Below, piece after piece: positions 26,699 through 36,083 of a DNA stretch of 54,834 nucleotides. Numbering within the stretch: position 1 is the stretch's first letter; each line of letters opens with the position of its first letter. The translations under genes were made by a program, and so were the position numbers. The notes under the pieces were generated by a model. The model was not told the DNA's origin. It saw nothing but the letters and a program-made list of their open reading frames with translations, and searched no databases. The DNA comes from Rubellimicrobium mesophilum DSM 19309 (GTDB lineage Bacteria; Pseudomonadota; Alphaproteobacteria; Rhodobacterales; Rhodobacteraceae): positions 1-54,834 of the forward strand of contig NZ_KK088569.1 in NCBI RefSeq assembly GCF_000600335.2, written 5' to 3'.

Positions 26699-27598
26699 GG
26701 GCAGAGCTGCCTCACGTGGCGATCGATCCAAGCCTGGCCGCAATGATCTCTGCAGGGAGCTTGGACGCCGTAACGGTCACGACACCTCCGGAAACCCGGC
26801 GTGAGCTGGTCCTGGAAGCCATAGCGGCGGGCCTGCACGTGATCGCGGACAAGCCCTTCGCGCCCAGCGCGGAGGGAGGACGCGAACTGGAAGCCGCGGC
26901 CAAGGCCAAAGGAGTGATCCTGAGTGTGTTCCACAACCGTCGATGGGACTCGGACATGCGGACCCTGCGCAAGGTCGTCTCCGACGGCTGCCTCGGTCCG
27001 CTCTGGCGGGTTCACTCGCGAATGGACTTGGATCAACCCTCGACGCTGGAGGCCGGACCTACGGGCGGGCTCTTGCGTGACCTAGGCAGCCACCTCGTGG
27101 ACCAGATGCTATGGCTGTTGGGACCGGTGCGGGCCGTGGACGCTCAGCTCGACTTCCTGGATCTGCCTCAAGGCAGAACGGACGCAGGCTTCACGCTCAC
27201 CCTCCGCCACGAGTCCGGAACACACTCGCACCTGTCGGCCAGCAAGCTCAATCGCCTCGCGATGCGCGAGCTCAGGGCCTATGGCCAAGCGGGCAGCTAT
27301 GTCGCCTCGAGCACGGACGTTCAGGCGCAGTCGATCTTCGCGGGCCGGCGTCCCACCCAGGACCTGTCCGGCTGGGGGTTCGAACCCCGGACAAGCTGGG
27401 GCATCTTGCGCACCGCCGCAGGTGAGGTCGAAGTGCCTGCGGAGCAGGGGCGCTACCACGACTTCTACGCCGCGTTTGCGCACGCCATCCACGACGGCGC
27501 AGCGGCACCGGTGACGGCCGCCGAAGACGATCGATGTTCTGACCGTGCTCGACGCAGCCCGTCTGAGCGCCCTCGAAGGGCGCTCCATCGCGCTTTAG
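26699..27598 (+). pseudogene. Gfo/Idh/MocA oxidoreductase, 5'-truncated and frameshifted
   Basis: The reading frame begins inside a Gfo/Idh protein, lacking the first 50-60 residues with the GxGxxG nucleotide-binding loop. Recognisable parts are VTVTTPPETRRELVLEAI, HVIADKPFAPSAEGG, LLRDLGSHLVDQMLWLLG and GWGFEPRTSWGIL. Near 27529 the frame changes (two bases appear missing in GACGATCGATG), after which IDVLTVLDAARLSALEG continues to a TAG at 27596. Third-position GC is lower than in iolC upstream, which suggests another origin. It is fused directly to the iolD fragment. Confidence 0.8.
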
Positions 27599-28230
27599 CC
27601 GGTCATCCCTGACATGGTCGGGCCTCGTCCCGCTCCCAGGACGACGGGACCACTGCCGCCTCGGCGCCACGAGACCCGGCGGCCTCCCCATGGGCCGCAG
27701 CCAGGGGGCGAGCGCATGTCACGCAGGACCAAGCCGGAATGTCGGGGACCTCGCGACAGAAGACGAGTGGTTCATCCGGAGAGGGACGAAGCAACAGCCG
27801 GATTCTTGCTCGGGTCCTTCCGCGCCCATGGCAAGGTCCAGGAATGACGAGGGACTCGACGGGCTAGAGCTATGTCGTTTCCCAGCTCAGCCGGCTCCGT
27901 GCAGGCGAGAAGGCGGCCGACGCCATGGAGGCAGGGAGACCATCCACGTGACGATGGACGGCCGCGCCCTCCTCACCGCAGCGGGACGCCGCTGGGGCGA
28001 GCTGGGTGAACGCGAGGACATCCTCGACGAGACGCCGCCAGATCGCCCCAGCCTCGGCGACGGCTGGACTTGGGAAGCAGGGGCCGCCATCGCCTGCATC
28101 CTCGCGGTCTGCCTCGCACCCAGCCAGGGCGCCATCCGGCGCGGCTGATCGACCGCCTTGGCCGACCCTTCGAGCACGACGCCACGGGGCGAACGACAGA
28201 CGGCTCCCGCCGCCTTCCTTCCACCTTGGA
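27599..28230. other. 632-bp gap without a recognisable gene
   Basis: Short open frames exist on both strands but none has the third-position GC bias, start signals or motifs of the surrounding genes. It looks like decayed or non-coding sequence. Confidence 0.6.
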
Positions 28231-29184
28231 TCATGACGGAAGTGGCCCCGACCGTGTCGCACAGAATCCGACCGAGGTGAGATAGTCGCGGCTGACTTTC
28301 ACGTCCGCAAGGCTGCCCTCCGCGTTACGCGGGTCACGCTCCTGCTCGACCGTGACGAAGCCTTCGTAGCCGAGTTCGTCCAGAAGGCGCCGGATCGCCG
28401 GATAGTCGATCACGCCCTTGCCGATGGGGCACATCACGCCTTGAGCGCAGGCCTCGAAGAAGCGGATGCGCTCGCCCATGACCCGGTCGAGGACGGCGCG
28501 GTCGATGTCCTTGAAGTGGATGTAGTCGAGACGGTCCGCGTAGCGGCGCAGCATCTCCACCGGGTCCATGCCCGCATAGTAGGTGTGGCCGGTATCGAGG
28601 CAGAAGCCTGCGACCTCGGGCGGGATGTCCCTCGCGATGCGCTCGATCTCGTCCTCGAACTCGATGTAGCCGCCCGCATGGGGATGGACGACCGCGCGCA
28701 CGCCGAACCGATCGCGGGCCAGCTCGGCGATGGCGCAGATGTTGGCGACCATCCCCGCCCAGTCCTCGTCCGAAAGTCGTGGCGCGCGGTCGGGATGGCC
28801 GGCGGCGAAGTCGCGCTCGTCGTGGCCCCAGTCCATGACCGTGAGGTACGGCGCACCGAACCGCTGGCCGTCGCTCCGGGGCGGCTTGGGCAGGCGGGTG
28901 ACGAGATCGCAGATCTCGGCGGTCTGGCGGAGGAGATTCTCGCGGTTCCCGGCCGAGACGAGGTCGTCGAAGATCGTCCCCGCGACGATGTACAACCCAC
29001 GCGCACCCAGCGCCCTCGAGACGAGGTCGATGTCCAGCGGTACATAGCCGTAGGGACCGAGCTCCAGTCCGCCGTATCCCGCCGCCGCGACCTCGTCGAA
29101 GACGAGCCCCCAAGGTGGCAGGTTCGGGTTTCGCACGTCGTCGACGCCCCAGCAGCACGGGGCCGTGGTGATGGTGATGCTCAT
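28231..29184 (-). CDS. IolE-like sugar isomerase/inosose dehydratase family protein
   Basis: This 317-residue xylose-isomerase-like TIM barrel resembles inosose dehydratase (IolE). It begins with TTAPCCWGVDDV, continues with AAAGYGGLELGPYGY, and has likely metal ligands in VHPHAGGYIEFEDE, CLDTGHTYYAG, DYIHFKDID and FVTVEQERDP. The ATG at 29184 is preceded by GGGATAG on the minus strand; the longer frame upstream has no such features. IolE would dehydrate 2-keto-myo-inositol, matching the iol genes nearby, but it is on the opposite strand 1.5 kb away and could serve another cyclitol or sugar. Confidence 0.8.
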   Translation of the reverse strand: MSITITTAPCCWGVDDVRNPNLPPWGLVFDEVAAAGYGGLELGPYGYVPLDIDLVSRALGARGLYIVAGTIFDDLVSAGNRENLLRQTAEICDLVTRLPKPPRSDGQRFGAPYLTVMDWGHDERDFAAGHPDRAPRLSDEDWAGMVANICAIAELARDRFGVRAVVHPHAGGYIEFEDEIERIARDIPPEVAGFCLDTGHTYYAGMDPVEMLRRYADRLDYIHFKDIDRAVLDRVMGERIRFFEACAQGVMCPIGKGVIDYPAIRRLLDELGYEGFVTVEQERDPRNAEGSLADVKVSRDYLTSVGFCATRSGPLPS

Positions 29185-29687
29185 CGCGACTATCCCTTCC
29201 ACAAGGCGCCGGGCCCTCCCGGCGAAGCGACGTCCAGACGCTCGTTGAACCCTGGAGGCAAGGGTTTTGCAAGGATTCGACCCTGCGAACATGCCCACAT
29301 CGACGGACCACGCGGGTCGCGGTCGGAAAAGCTTGGCCTCACCTCCTGATGCATGCGGACGGCCGGCACCGACAGACCTTTGCGCTGGCCGCCGGCAGCA
29401 CCCGGAACCCGCACGGAATGCACGGTCGGAATGCGCTTCAATCGGTGATCCGCAGTCGTCGGGATGTCGAAGGCCGTACGCAGATCGAGGGACCGCCGGC
29501 CGGCCTCTCGACGCTTTCCTGAAGAACCGCTGAGCCGCCACCTGCAAGGCGTTCGAGCGGACATGCGACGGCCAGCGTGCGAGTTCCATCCATGTAGCCG
29601 GCAATGGTCCTCCTTCAGCGCATGGTCCACGGTGACAGGAACCGTGCCGCCGGAGACGAGCACGCCGGCGCGGGAGAGGAACGACCC
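29185..29687. other. 503-bp gap without a recognisable gene
   Basis: No frame here shows a convincing protein or RNA signal. It probably includes the promoter of the IolE-like gene close to 29185-29260. Confidence 0.55.
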
Positions 29688-30119
29688 TCAGAGGTCCTGC
29701 ACGTCGCATCCCGTCGCGTCGCGGATCATGCCTGCCACGATCCGACGGTGACAGCCCTTGGCGCAAGCCTCGAAGCACAGCAGCGCCGCGTGCCTGTCGC
29801 GGGCAATGGCGGTCGCGAGGGCGAGCCCGTCCTGCGCCTCCGGCGTCGCCATGTGCTCGGCGAAGATCGCCTCCATCTCCGCGACGCGCCCCTTGCGGGC
29901 CGCCTCGCGCCCCGGCTTTGGCGTCCCGAGGCTTCGCAGATGCTCGTAGCCGATGCCTTCGGCCGCGAGCGAGGCCCGCAGGACCGACTTCGAGAACCCG
30001 GCCCGGCGCGAGGCCGCAACGGCACGGACATCCACGACCACCTCCACGCCCGCGGCCCGCAGCTTCGCGATCACCTCGGGCAGCGTGGCGGCCTCGTAGC
30101 CGATGGTGGACAGGATCAT
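29688..30119 (-). CDS. DUF488 family protein
   Basis: This 143-residue protein has the DUF488 pattern: TIGYEAATLPEVIAKLRAAG at the N-terminus, VVVDVRAVAASRRAGFSK in the first third and LCFEACAKGCHRR near the C-terminus. The function of the family is unknown. The ATG at 30119 (MILSTIGYEA) was preferred over longer starts because the conserved region begins there. Codon use matches the chromosome, so it appears a live gene inside a gene-poor stretch. Confidence 0.85.
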   Translation of the reverse strand: MILSTIGYEAATLPEVIAKLRAAGVEVVVDVRAVAASRRAGFSKSVLRASLAAEGIGYEHLRSLGTPKPGREAARKGRVAEMEAIFAEHMATPEAQDGLALATAIARDRHAALLCFEACAKGCHRRIVAGMIRDATGCDVQDL

Positions 30120-30681
30120 GCTGATGCCGCTTTCGCTGTGTCTCCGATCATGGCCGCGACGGACCCGCCTAGCCATGCTCAAAGGTATCGTGAAAGACGA
30201 TGACAGCGCCAGCCGAGTGAGCCTGCCTTGCATGTTGTCTGGCAAGGAGCGGCAAGGACCGTCGGCTCACGATCCTTTGAGAAGCGCACTAAGCTGGCAC
30301 GGATCGAGGCCGGCGAAGGACCGGCTCGATGCCGCCGCTCGATTGCCGGATGGGGTCGTCACCTCCCAGGCCGGGTCCCGGTGGACTCCGCCACGCAGAA
30401 CAGCCGGAACCGGCAGGCCATCGGCCGGCTGCATCAGATGCGAGTTCGCGGCAACGACCAACCGGTCATTAGGAAGACCTGACGAAGCTCTCCTCTGGGC
30501 CCGGGTCCTCGCCCTCCTCTACCACCTCGGTAGGCCGACCCTCCGCGACCTCCCGTCGGGCCTATGCACCCGCTGCGACCTAGTCGAGGAGCGGGCCGCC
30601 CACATCGTGCGCACGGCCACCATCGCAGGCGTAGACCTCCGCAAAATCGCCACCTTCGAACCCATTGGAAGGATCACTTTA
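30120..30681. other. 562-bp gap without a recognisable gene
   Basis: Short open frames overlap here. One (about 30480-30680, plus strand) has some coding-like codon use, with a CTRC motif, but matches no family I know. The insertion sequence has landed at its right end, so this could be an interrupted gene remnant. Confidence 0.5.
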
Positions 30682-31525
30682 GGCACCAGACTCACTACCT
30701 CAGCCAGAAGATGAAGGCTGCGGCCAGAGCGATAGCGGACAGGAACAGGTCGCCGCAGCGGGTGTAGCGCATGGCGATGCCTCGCCAGTCTTTCAGGCGG
30801 GCAAAGGCGTTCTCGATCCGGCAGCGCTTTTTGTAGAGCTTGTGGTTGTGGGTGGCGGGGCGCTTTCGCTTGCTGCGGGCCGGGATACAAACCCGGACGC
30901 CGCGGGCCTTCAGCTCGTCTCGCAGCCAGTCGGCATCATAGCCCTTGTCGCCCAGCAGGCGCTTGGCGGGTGGCATCTCGGCCAGCAGCACCAGGGCGCC
31001 CTTGGCGTCGCTCATGTGGCCAGGGGACAGGAAGAAGGTCAGCGGCCGGCCTTTGCCGTCGCTGACCATGTGGAGCTTGGAGTTCAGGCCGCCCTTGGTA
31101 CGCCCGATCGCCCTCGGGCGGAGCCCCCTTTTCTGAGACTTGCCGCCGTTCGGTGAGCCTTGAGGTGGGTGCTGTCCATCATGAGGGTGTCCCCGTCCGG
31201 ACCAGGCCTGGCCAAGTCACGAAAGATGCGGGCGAAAACGCCCAGCCGGGACCACCGGGCAAAGCGGTTATAGAGGGTCTTGTGCGGCCCGTAGACCGCC
31301 GGCGCGTCCTGCCACCTGAGCCCGTTGCGCAGGACGTGGAGAATCCCGCTCAGCACTCTCCGATCGTCCACGCGCGGCTTGCCTCGGGGCTTCGGGAAGT
31401 ACCGCCTCAGCCGCTCCACCTGCTCGTCGCTCAACCAGAACTGCCCGCTCATGCCGCCCTCCAAAGCCGAGCAGCGTGAATCAGCTAAGCCGCTGAAAGG
31501 CCAGAGTGCTTACAGGTCTGGAGCC
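30682..31525 (-). mobile_element. IS5-family insertion sequence (IS427-like), complete
   Basis: An 844-bp element is bounded by imperfect inverted repeats, GGCACCAGAC at the left and GTCTGGAGCC at the right (one mismatch in ten). It is flanked on both sides by TA (30680-30681 and 31526-31527), which fits a 2-bp target duplication. It carries one transposase in two overlapping frames on the minus strand. Length and design are typical of the IS427 group. Confidence 0.82.
30695..31452 (-). CDS. IS5-family transposase made by programmed -1 frameshift
   Basis: The first frame (31452-31084) encodes the N-terminal part, including FWLSDEQVERLRRYFPKPRG and the first catalytic Asp in MMDSTHLKAHR. The second frame (to 30695) encodes TKGGLNSKLHMVSDGKGRPL, the second Asp in LLGDKGYDADWL and the Glu in RCRIENAFARLKDW, completing a DDE transposase of about 250 residues. 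The frames are joined at A-AAA-AGG on the minus strand (31124-31132), a usual -1 slippage site, so this frameshift is probably natural, unlike those in the chromosomal genes. All catalytic residues are present. Confidence 0.85.
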
Positions 31526-31708
31526 TAGGACCATCGAGGGTCGTTTCCAGAGACACGGCACCCCCGGAGGCACAAGGCGAAGCTAGGCGACAGCAAGCGG
31601 CACCACGAACGCATGGCATGAATCGGCATCTCGGGCCCGTCCAGTTCCCCGACAAGGCCCTCGAGAGGCCATGACCTTCGATACTCGACCGTCAGGTCGG
31701 CGCCGCCG

Positions 31709-32188
31709 TTACCCGCGCCGGGCCGCCTCTATCGTCGCCACGTCGATTCTGCGCATGGTCATCATGGCCTCGAAGGCACGCTTCGCCTCGCCGCCGCCGG
31801 CTGCCAGCGCCTCGGTGAGCGCGCGCGGCGTGATCTGCCAGTTCACGCCCCAGCGGTCCTTGCACCAGCCGCAGGCGCTCTCCTGCCCGCCGTTGCCGAC
31901 GATGGCGTTCCAGTAGCGGTCGGTCTCCTCCTGGTCCTCGGTCGCGATCTGGAACGAGAAGGCTTCGGACTGACGGAAGGCCGGCCCGCCATTGAGTCCA
32001 AGACAGGGAATGCCGAACACCGTGAACTCGACCGTGAGCACATCCCCGGCCTTGCCGGACGGAAAATCGCTGGGCGCACGATGGACGGCCCTGACCGCGC
32101 TATCGGGAAAGGTCCCCGCATAGAACGTGGCCGCCGCTTCGGCGTCGCTGTCGTACCAAAGGCAGATCGTGTTCTTGGCGGTGGTCAT
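31709..32188 (-). CDS. VOC-superfamily protein (PhnB/YjdN-like)
   Basis: This 159-residue protein belongs to the glyoxalase/VOC fold group of PhnB-like proteins: NTICLWYDSDAEAAATFYAG at the N-terminus, GIPCLGLNGGP and FSFQIATEDQEETDRYWNAI in the middle, and CKDRWGVNWQITPRAL near the end. These proteins are often annotated as 3-demethylubiquinone methyltransferase-like but have no established reaction. The ATG at 32188 is followed directly by the conserved region. It stands alone between the insertion sequence and tRNA-His. Confidence 0.85.
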   Translation of the reverse strand: MTTAKNTICLWYDSDAEAAATFYAGTFPDSAVRAVHRAPSDFPSGKAGDVLTVEFTVFGIPCLGLNGGPAFRQSEAFSFQIATEDQEETDRYWNAIVGNGGQESACGWCKDRWGVNWQITPRALTEALAAGGGEAKRAFEAMMTMRRIDVATIEAARRG

Positions 32189-32897
32189 GGCTTGTCCCTT
32201 CGCTGTCTGGGCCTTTGGGCCGAAGCGCCTCGGAGTCCTTCCGATCGGCGGAGTCTGACACTCGTCCTTCACCGCCTCAACCCTATCGCGAGACTGTCGC
32301 TGCGCATCAAGAAAGGCAGCAACCACGCAGGCCTGATCTCTCTGGATCACGCCGCGAGTGGCGGTCTTCAATCTTTCCCGAACCTAGGACAGGGCTCCAA
32401 TTTCCACTCGCCTCCCTGAAATCGAGCAAGGGCTTCAACCTGAATTTCGGAGGGTTCATGGTGTCTCGAACCTTACGCTCGATTGTTGAGATTGTGCCCA
32501 CAGCGGTGAGCCCGCTCCACTCCTGGCCCAGGAAATGGCGACAGGAAAGCGAATTAGCCATCCTCACGGCCACCGGTCAATCGCTTGCACCGCCGCAAGT
32601 TCCAGCCTCCGGTCGCTCCGCACCCGCCAGTTCTCCGCGCTGCCGCAACCGAGGAACAGGGATCAAGGTCGTCGCTGAAGGCCCGGAGCTGCCATGACAC
32701 GACCCTGAGGCCGACGACCTAACTGTGACGTCCTCGCGCCTTCACGAGTTCCAGCACCTTTGTCAGCGAATGCTGACGCCTTTCATCGGCGGAACCCCGT
32801 TTGGTCACACCTTCCTGCACGATCTCATCGCCTTACCGAGTCTCCCTGGGAGAGACGCGCTGGAGCCAATCAGGCAGCGGTTTCGCAGGGCAATGGA
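32189..32897. other. 709-bp gap without a recognisable gene
   Basis: No open frame here has coding-like codon use or a known motif. Local GC is lower than in the flanking genes. It contains the downstream side of tRNA-His. Confidence 0.55.
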
Positions 32898-32974
32898 TGG
32901 TACCGCCTCCCCGGCTCGAACGGGGGACCCCCAGATCCACAATCTGGTGCTCTAACCAACTGAGCTAAGGCGGC
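32898..32974 (-). tRNA. tRNA-His (anticodon GTG)
   Basis: The minus strand folds as a full cloverleaf: acceptor GCCGCCT/AGGCGGT, D-arm AGCTCAGTTGGTTAGAGC, anticodon arm CCAGA-TTGTGGA-TCTGG with anticodon GTG, T-arm with GTTCGAG, and an encoded CCA. Base 1 is G paired with U72, the discriminator is A73, and the base before position 1 is U, so the usual G-1:C73 pair of tRNA-His is absent. That fits the variant known in many alphaproteobacteria. Confidence 0.95.
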
Positions 32975-33270
32975 ACTCGTGGGGGACCTAGCGCCAGGAA
33001 ACCGCGAATGCAAGGCCCTCGCAGGCCGGGGGGCCGGGTCATGTCCGCCAGTGGCGGGTCTCGGGCAGGGCCGACCTGAACGAGGCGAAGGCACTGGCAA
33101 CCCGGCGCGATCCATGGAGGCCTCGACGCCGGAAGGGCTCGTCCCGGCGGGGAACGACGCCAAGCCCACCCTCCTGGGGCCCGGTGGGACGGCGGGCCGG
33201 GCTCCCGTCCATCTTGCAAGGGCCCGGGGGCCGCGCTACGCCCAAGGCCAGGCCACAGCAGGGGGCGCCC

Positions 33271-33474
33271 ATGGGCATCGACAAGCAAAGCGACGTGTCG
33301 GCCAACCTCCAGATCGGTCCGACCTCCGTCGGCATGGTCCGCATCTACGTGGAGGCCGAAGGCGGCGTCGAGCTCCCCCTCGACTTCGAGCCCGAGGAAG
33401 CCCTCGAGATCGCCGAGGAGATCCGCGCCGCCGCCGAGATCGCCCGCGGCATGGGCGGCAAGAAGCGGCGCTAG
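33271..33474 (+). CDS. Small conserved protein, DUF6324-like
   Basis: A 67-residue acidic protein with a basic tail (GGKKRR). It begins MGIDKQSDVSANLQIGPTSV and continues GMVRIYVEAEGGVELPLDFE, resembling short conserved alphaproteobacterial proteins of the DUF6324 type. The Asp/Glu-rich helix (EEALEIAEEIRAAAEIA) follows. No function is known. It stands alone between tRNA-His and mmcB. Confidence 0.7.
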   Translation: MGIDKQSDVSANLQIGPTSVGMVRIYVEAEGGVELPLDFEPEEALEIAEEIRAAAEIARGMGGKKRR

Positions 33475-33497
33475 ACGGCCAGCGCGATCCGCGCGCC

Positions 33498-33968
33498 TCA
33501 GCGCAGCCCGAGGCCGGGGTCCCGGGCCCCATGCCATCTCAGCGCCGCATGGCGCGCGAAGCGGTGCGTCAGGTGCTTCCGCCGTGGCGCGGCAAGCTTC
33601 GTCTCCGGCCCCATCCGCACGATCTCCGCGTCGTAGTGGTCCGCGATGATGAGCCCCATGTCGTCGGGCAACAGCTCCACCGGGAAGTCCGCGTCCACCG
33701 CCCAGAAGAAGCGGTCGCAGAACTCCAGGTAGCCCTGCCACTTCCGGTCCCCCTGGAAGTCCGCGCGCGAGCTCTTGCACTCGATGACCCAGAGCTCCCC
33801 CTTCGGGCCCAGCGCCATCACGTCCACGCGCAGCCCCGGCGCCGGCGTCATCTCCTCCACCGTCACGAAGTCATGCGACAGCAGGTGCCGGCAGACCCCG
33901 CGCGCCAGGAGCTGCCCCGGTCGGGGCGGCGGCACGGGCAGGTCGAGCGCGGGCTGAGGGAGCGGCAT
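33498..33968 (-). CDS. mmcB: MmcB-family DNA repair protein
   Basis: This 156-residue PD-(D/E)XK-like protein matches MmcB, a conserved alphaproteobacterial protein named for sensitivity to mitomycin C in Caulobacter. The nuclease-like core is visible: FVTVEEMTPAPGLRVDVMAL with the Asp, then WVIECKSSRADFQGD with the E-x-K, followed by KWQGYLEFCDRFFWAVD. The ATG at 33968 precedes a proline-rich start. It is divergent from ribE. Confidence 0.85.
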   Translation of the reverse strand: MPLPQPALDLPVPPPRPGQLLARGVCRHLLSHDFVTVEEMTPAPGLRVDVMALGPKGELWVIECKSSRADFQGDRKWQGYLEFCDRFFWAVDADFPVELLPDDMGLIIADHYDAEIVRMGPETKLAAPRRKHLTHRFARHAALRWHGARDPGLGLR

Positions 33969-34080
33969 CCTCTGAATCTCACCACGCCCGTGCCCCGGGT
34001 CAAGCGCGCCCCGCGTCACATCCCGTTGCGCCGCCCCGCGTCTGCGCCTAGCTAGGCCACGGCAGCAGAAGGGGCCGAGC

Positions 34081-34683
34081 ATGTTCACCGGCATCGTCAC
34101 CGACCAGGGCGAGATCCTGTCCGTGGAGCGCGAGGGCGACCTCCGCGCCCGCATCGGGACCCATTACGACCCCGACCGCATCGACATCGGTGCCTCCATC
34201 GCCTGCGACGGCGTCTGCCTGACCGTGGTCGCCAAGGGCCACGAGCCGCGCGACTGGTTCGAGGTGCAGGTCTCGGCCGAAACTCTGGACAAGACCAACA
34301 TCGGCGCGGCCGGCTGGGTCCCCGGCCACCGCATCAACCTCGAACGCGCCCTCAAGGTCGGGGACGAGCTCGGCGGCCACATCGTCTCGGGCCATGTCGA
34401 CGGCGTGGCGACGGTGGTCTCCGTACGACCCGAGGGCGACAGCACCCGCGTCCGCCTCCGGGCGCCCGAGCAGCTCGCGAAGTTCATCGCCCCCAAGGGC
34501 TCCGTCGCCCTCGACGGCATCTCCCTCACCGTGAACGAGGTCGAGGGCAGCGAGTTCGGCGTGAACCTGATCCCCCACACCAAGGAGGTCACGACCTGGG
34601 GCGCTCTGCGCGAGGGTCAGCCCGTGAACCTCGAGGTGGACACGATGGCCCGCTACGTCGCGCGCCTGCGGGACTGGGCCTGA
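34081..34683 (+). CDS. ribE: Riboflavin synthase alpha subunit
   Basis: The 200-residue enzyme dismutates two molecules of 6,7-dimethyl-8-ribityllumazine to riboflavin. It has the two lumazine-binding repeats: MFTGIVTDQGEI with SIACDGVCLTVV in the first (residues 1-90), and GHIVSGHVDGVATVV with SVALDGISLTVNEV in the second (about 95-190). Length is normal. The gene is alone on its strand here, 1.4 kb from ribB; in relatives it is usually next to ribD. Confidence 0.95.
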   Translation: MFTGIVTDQGEILSVEREGDLRARIGTHYDPDRIDIGASIACDGVCLTVVAKGHEPRDWFEVQVSAETLDKTNIGAAGWVPGHRINLERALKVGDELGGHIVSGHVDGVATVVSVRPEGDSTRVRLRAPEQLAKFIAPKGSVALDGISLTVNEVEGSEFGVNLIPHTKEVTTWGALREGQPVNLEVDTMARYVARLRDWA

Positions 34684-34701
34684 GGCCCGCAGGCTCCGCT
34701 G

Positions 34702-35655
34702 TCAGCCCGCGTCGGCCTCGAGGATTCGCTCGACGGCATCCATGACGAGGTCCGGCCGAAGTTGCGGGACCTCGTGCCCGAACGCCGGCACGACCGTCAG
34801 CCCCGCGCCGGGGATGGCCCTTGCGAGGGGCCGGCCGTGCAGGTCGCCGGGAACGAGGCCGTCCAGCTCGCCCAGCACGATTTGGACGGGAGCGGCGATG
34901 GATCCGTAGCTCGGGGACATCCCGTTCAGCTCATCCTGGAGAAGGTCCATGTCCTGGGCCCAGGCCAGGAACGCCCCCGGCCGCATCCACATGGCGAGGG
35001 CGGCCGCCGCATAGTCCTCGGGCACCCGGTCGGGCGCGTAGGCTACGGTCAGGATTCCGGGGACGATCTTGCCGGCCAGCGGAGCGATCACGGTCCAGGC
35101 CAGGATCGTCCCCAGGACGGGGACTTGCGTCGCCTGCTCCAGCCCCGAGCCGAAGCGCTGGCTGCCATAGGCGACAGGCGCCAGCAGCACGAGCCCACGC
35201 ACCTCGCCCGGATGGTCGAGCGCATAGGCCAGCGCCAGGGCGCCGGACCAGGAATGCGCAACGAGGATCGGCTTCGTCACGCCGAGCTGGGCCAGCGCAT
35301 CGTGGATCAGCCGGGCCTGCTCATGCACGTCGACCTGGCCGGCCGGGCGCTCGCTGTAGCCGTGCCCCGGGCGGTCGAAAGCGATGGCGCGGAGCTCCTG
35401 CCTGGCCGCCAGCGGCAGCACGGCGTCGAAGTCATGCAGAGAGCCCGGGTTGCCGTGCAGGAACACCACCGCCGGCCCGTCGCCGCCTTGCTCGGCGTAG
35501 TGCAGCCGAACGCCGTCGACGTCCAGGAAGGCTCCTCCGGCGGGATAGTCCCGCTCCGCGCAGGCGGCGAGGAGGCGGGTATTGACACTGGCCGCCGCCA
35601 AGAGCGCCGCCAGGAGCACGAACCAGCCAAGCTCGATCACGCCGGCGACTCGCAC
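34702..35655 (-). CDS. Alpha/beta hydrolase, membrane-anchored
   Basis: The 317-residue hydrolase begins with one N-terminal hydrophobic segment ([16 protein letters not shown]), so it is probably anchored in the membrane or exported. The catalytic triad is visible: Ser in VAHSWSGALAL, Asp in LGELDGLVPG, and His in AFGHEVPQL. The oxyanion region is FLHGNPGS. The start is a GTG at 35655; an internal GTG a few codons later is also possible. It is inserted between ribE and ribB on the opposite strand. Substrate unknown. Confidence 0.85.
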   Translation of the reverse strand: MRVAGVIELGWFVLLAALLAAASVNTRLLAACAERDYPAGGAFLDVDGVRLHYAEQGGDGPAVVFLHGNPGSLHDFDAVLPLAARQELRAIAFDRPGHGYSERPAGQVDVHEQARLIHDALAQLGVTKPILVAHSWSGALALAYALDHPGEVRGLVLLAPVAYGSQRFGSGLEQATQVPVLGTILAWTVIAPLAGKIVPGILTVAYAPDRVPEDYAAAALAMWMRPGAFLAWAQDMDLLQDELNGMSPSYGSIAAPVQIVLGELDGLVPGDLHGRPLARAIPGAGLTVVPAFGHEVPQLRPDLVMDAVERILEADAG

Positions 35656-36083
35656 GCTTGAAGCTTCCCTCGCTGTCCCCTGCCGTAGGGGTAGCAGAAG
35701 GCGCGCCTCCGGGCAATCAACGGCACCGGCGGCCTGATTCGCGGTGTCGCCGCAACCACGTCCGAATGGCCGGCGAACCCGGAACCGGCCCGAACCTCCA
35801 TGGCCCGATCACCCTCCCACGTCGGGAAGGGGGTGCCGGGTCCGCGAGAGCCTCGGGGAGACTCCTGGCCCGATCCCCGCTCCCTCTGCGATCGCGCAAG
35901 GGCCGTTGCACTCCCGGCCCCGACCGAACGGTCGTCCCATGGATCGCTGGCCCCGTCCCGGCTTCCCGCCGCGCCATCCGAATCGCCCGATGCCCTCCAT
36001 GCCCCGCACGGCCGCACAGCCTCTGCGCCCTTCCCATCGCCCCGCGCGTCCGCTATCTGCCCCCCGGACAGGAGCACCGCCCC
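35656..36083. other. 428-bp divergent gap before ribB
   Basis: I looked for an FMN riboswitch (RFN element) and saw none of its conserved blocks. A small hairpin CCCCT-GCCGT-AGGGG is at 35677-35691. Short open frames lack supporting features. The ribB promoter must lie here. Confidence 0.5.

Noticed and set aside
27375..27388. GGGGTTCGAACCCC palindrome that looks like a tRNA T-arm
   Set aside because: It falls inside the oxidoreductase reading frame, where the conserved GWGFEPRTSWG is encoded, and no cloverleaf surrounds it.
35656..36083. Possible FMN riboswitch before ribB
   Set aside because: None of the conserved RFN blocks could be found; only a small 5-bp hairpin is present.
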